From a bacterium (GTDB lineage Archaea; Nanobdellota; Nanobdellia; Pacearchaeales; GW2011-AR1), in assembly GCA_030588935.1 (NCBI GenBank), contig JAUUWR010000016.1, positions 1 to 14,647 on the forward strand: 14,647 nucleotides of DNA. Reading direction: 5' to 3'. The notes under the pieces were generated by a model, which saw only the letters and a list, made by a program, of their open reading frames with translations, made no database searches and was not told the origin of the DNA. A program made the translations under genes and the position numbers. Positions 13,570 through 14,647 of the stretch are shown here, piece by piece. Numbering within the stretch: position 1 is the first letter of the stretch; every line of letters begins with the position of its first letter.

Positions 13570-13914
13570 TTACTTAGTTTTCTTCAAATATAATTCCATA
13601 TCTGTAAATGTAAGCACTTCATAAAAAGGTTTATCTAAAATTTTGTAAATATTCCCTATCTCTACAGGATCTAATGTTCCATTTTCATTAGCATCTGCAG
13701 CGATTGTTACTTTGTTGATTAAATTTTGTCTTTTAATCTCGTATTTAGAATCACCTGCTGAACACAAAAGTGCAAGCCCACAAATAGCAGCAATTTCTAA
13801 TGCTACGCAAACATCTCCTCCACATCTAACCCATCTTTTAAATCCATCCCAACCAACTCCATAATTAGGTATTCTATATTCTCTATCTATTGGATCATCT
13901 TTTTTCTTAAACAT
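13570..13914 (-). CDS. Small membrane protein with one EF-hand calcium loop
   Basis: A 114-residue protein of unknown function. Residues 1-32 are polar (KKKDDPIDREYRIPNYGVGWDGFKRW); 35-53 is one hydrophobic helix (VCVALEIAAICGLALLC) rich in Cys; 69-85 leads into DANENGTLDPVE, a complete 12-residue EF-hand loop (Asp74, Asn76, Asn78, Gly79, Asp82, Glu85); the tail is helical (IGNIYKIL, FTDMELYLKKTK). A single EF-hand suggests calcium binding, perhaps as a dimer. Which side of the membrane the loop faces is unclear; the charge pattern KKKDD before the helix and KRQ after it does not settle it. It lies 49 nt after kae1 and 148 nt before rpl7ae. No family name is recognised. Confidence 0.75.
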   Translation of the reverse strand: MFKKKDDPIDREYRIPNYGVGWDGFKRWVRCGGDVCVALEIAAICGLALLCSAGDSKYEIKRQNLINKVTIAADANENGTLDPVEIGNIYKILDKPFYEVLTFTDMELYLKKTK

Positions 13915-13952
13915 AAAAATACAAACAAAAAAGACTTAATAAATATTATTAT

Positions 13953-13960
13953 AATATAAA
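13953..13960 (-). promoter_or_regulatory. TATA-like box for the EF-hand gene
   Basis: TTTATATT on the minus strand, 39 nt before the ATG at 13914 and just after the kae1 stop. A start about 25 nt downstream would leave a leader of about 15 nt. The region is very AT-rich, so chance matches are likely. Confidence 0.35.
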
Positions 13961-13963
13961 ATT

Positions 13964-14647
13964 TCACTTCCACTTAACCTCAACATCATCAGTCCTCTCC
14001 TTAGAATCAATATCTAATTCATCAATCTCCTTGCCACTAACTCCAAGACCTTTACCAAACATTATCTCTCCTAAATAAGCAATCATCCCCCCATTGTCAA
14101 CTAACAAATCATTAGAAAGAACAAAAAATCTCGCCCCCCTCTCGCTACACATAATCTTGCACATTTCCTGCAGCCGAGAATTGCAGGCAACCCCCCCACC
14201 AAGCAATAATTCTTTCTTGCCAGTATGAGCAAGAGCCCTTTCAGCAGCCTCAACAAGCATCGCAAAAACAGTTTCCTGCAATGAAAAAGCTAAATCTTCA
14301 ATTTTATACCTCTCTGATTCAACCATCTGCCTCAATTTAGTCAAAATCCCAGAAAAACTAACATCCATTCCTTTAATAGAATAAGGCAGCTCAATATATT
14401 TGCCCCCTTTAGCTAATTCCTGTATTTTAGGCCCGCCTGGAAAACCAATTCCAGCAAACCTTGCAAAATTATCAATAAAATTTCCAACACCAATATCTAG
14501 GGTTTCTCCAAACACTCGATACTTTCCTCCTGCAAAAGCAATTATTTGCGTATTTGCTCCTGAAGCATAAAGCAAAACAGGGTCGCGCGCACCAGTCAGC
14601 CCACCAATCTCTAAATGAGCAACGCAGTGATTAACACAAACAACAGG
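13964..14647 (-). CDS. kae1: tRNA N6-threonylcarbamoyladenosine synthase Kae1, C-terminal part (cut by window edge)
   Basis: Catalytic subunit of the KEOPS complex, which transfers threonylcarbamoyl from its adenylate to A37 of ANN-decoding tRNAs. 227 residues are visible; about 100 N-terminal residues lie beyond the window. Seen: the metal-binding HxxxH in VNHCVAHLEIG (visible residues 7 and 11), ASGANTQIIAF, GETLDIGVGNFIDNFAR, LGGGVACNSRLQEM and LVDNGGMIAYLGE with the third metal ligand Asp. The reading frame is open to 14647, so an internal TTG at 14575 is not the start. The protein ends in RTDDVEVKWK, the normal Kae1 end, so the Bud32 kinase is not fused here as it is in some archaea. The stop TGA is 49 nt before the EF-hand gene. 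Confidence 0.96.
   Translation of the reverse strand, partial: PVVCVNHCVAHLEIGGLTGARDPVLLYASGANTQIIAFAGGKYRVFGETLDIGVGNFIDNFARFAGIGFPGGPKIQELAKGGKYIELPYSIKGMDVSFSGILTKLRQMVESERYKIEDLAFSLQETVFAMLVEAAERALAHTGKKELLLGGGVACNSRLQEMCKIMCSERGARFFVLSNDLLVDNGGMIAYLGEIMFGKGLGVSGKEIDELDIDSKERTDDVEVKWK

Noticed and set aside
14575..14575. TTG start for Kae1
   Set aside because: The frame continues upstream to the window edge and encodes the conserved HxxxH metal motif, so the gene starts outside the window.

Overview
The window reads as chromosome of an AT-rich archaeon, most likely a DPANN lineage of the Pacearchaeota/Woesearchaeota kind. Ribosomal proteins L7Ae, S28e and L24e plus Kae1 fix it as archaeal. 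A complete gyrB and the start of gyrA, pilin-type (class III) signal peptides fused to large surface proteins, and an ITG-motif surface protein fit DPANN genomes I know of; the phylum is inference. All convincing genes lie on the minus strand, so the biological order runs from high to low coordinates.

In transcription order: the C-terminal two thirds of kae1 (14647-13964); a small membrane protein with one EF-hand loop (13914-13570); rpl7ae with a candidate kink-turn in its leader (13421-13098); rps28e (12976-12680); rpl24e (12506-12333); a 781-residue membrane-anchored acidic surface protein (12055-9710); a NYN/PIN-like nuclease (9568-8813) whose 3' end overlaps the next start; a 1096-residue surface protein with pilin head, Cys-rich, LamG-like and beta-helix modules (8835-5545); an 81-bp GC-rich palindromic element (5532-5452); a 667-residue paralogue with pilin head and beta-helix (5363-3360); gyrB (3028-1133); and the start of gyrA (1015 to the window edge).

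The genes form three groups: translation and tRNA modification (kae1, rpl7ae, rps28e, rpl24e), a cell-surface module (three large exported proteins with a nuclease gene coupled to one of them), and DNA topology (gyrB-gyrA). The usual archaeal neighbours after rpl24e (ndk, infB) are absent and the surface module stands there instead.

The most unusual signal is in the gaps. Six intergenic regions carry diverged copies of one roughly 90-nt element, always in the sense of the genes. Each has a TATA-like box and then two complementary pairs of segments interleaved as in an H-type pseudoknot, with a compensatory double change in one copy. The L7Ae leader instead carries a compact kink-turn consistent with autoregulation. 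The larger beta-helix gene has a CpG-rich core of foreign composition between flanks almost identical to its paralogue, suggesting cassette-like core replacement.
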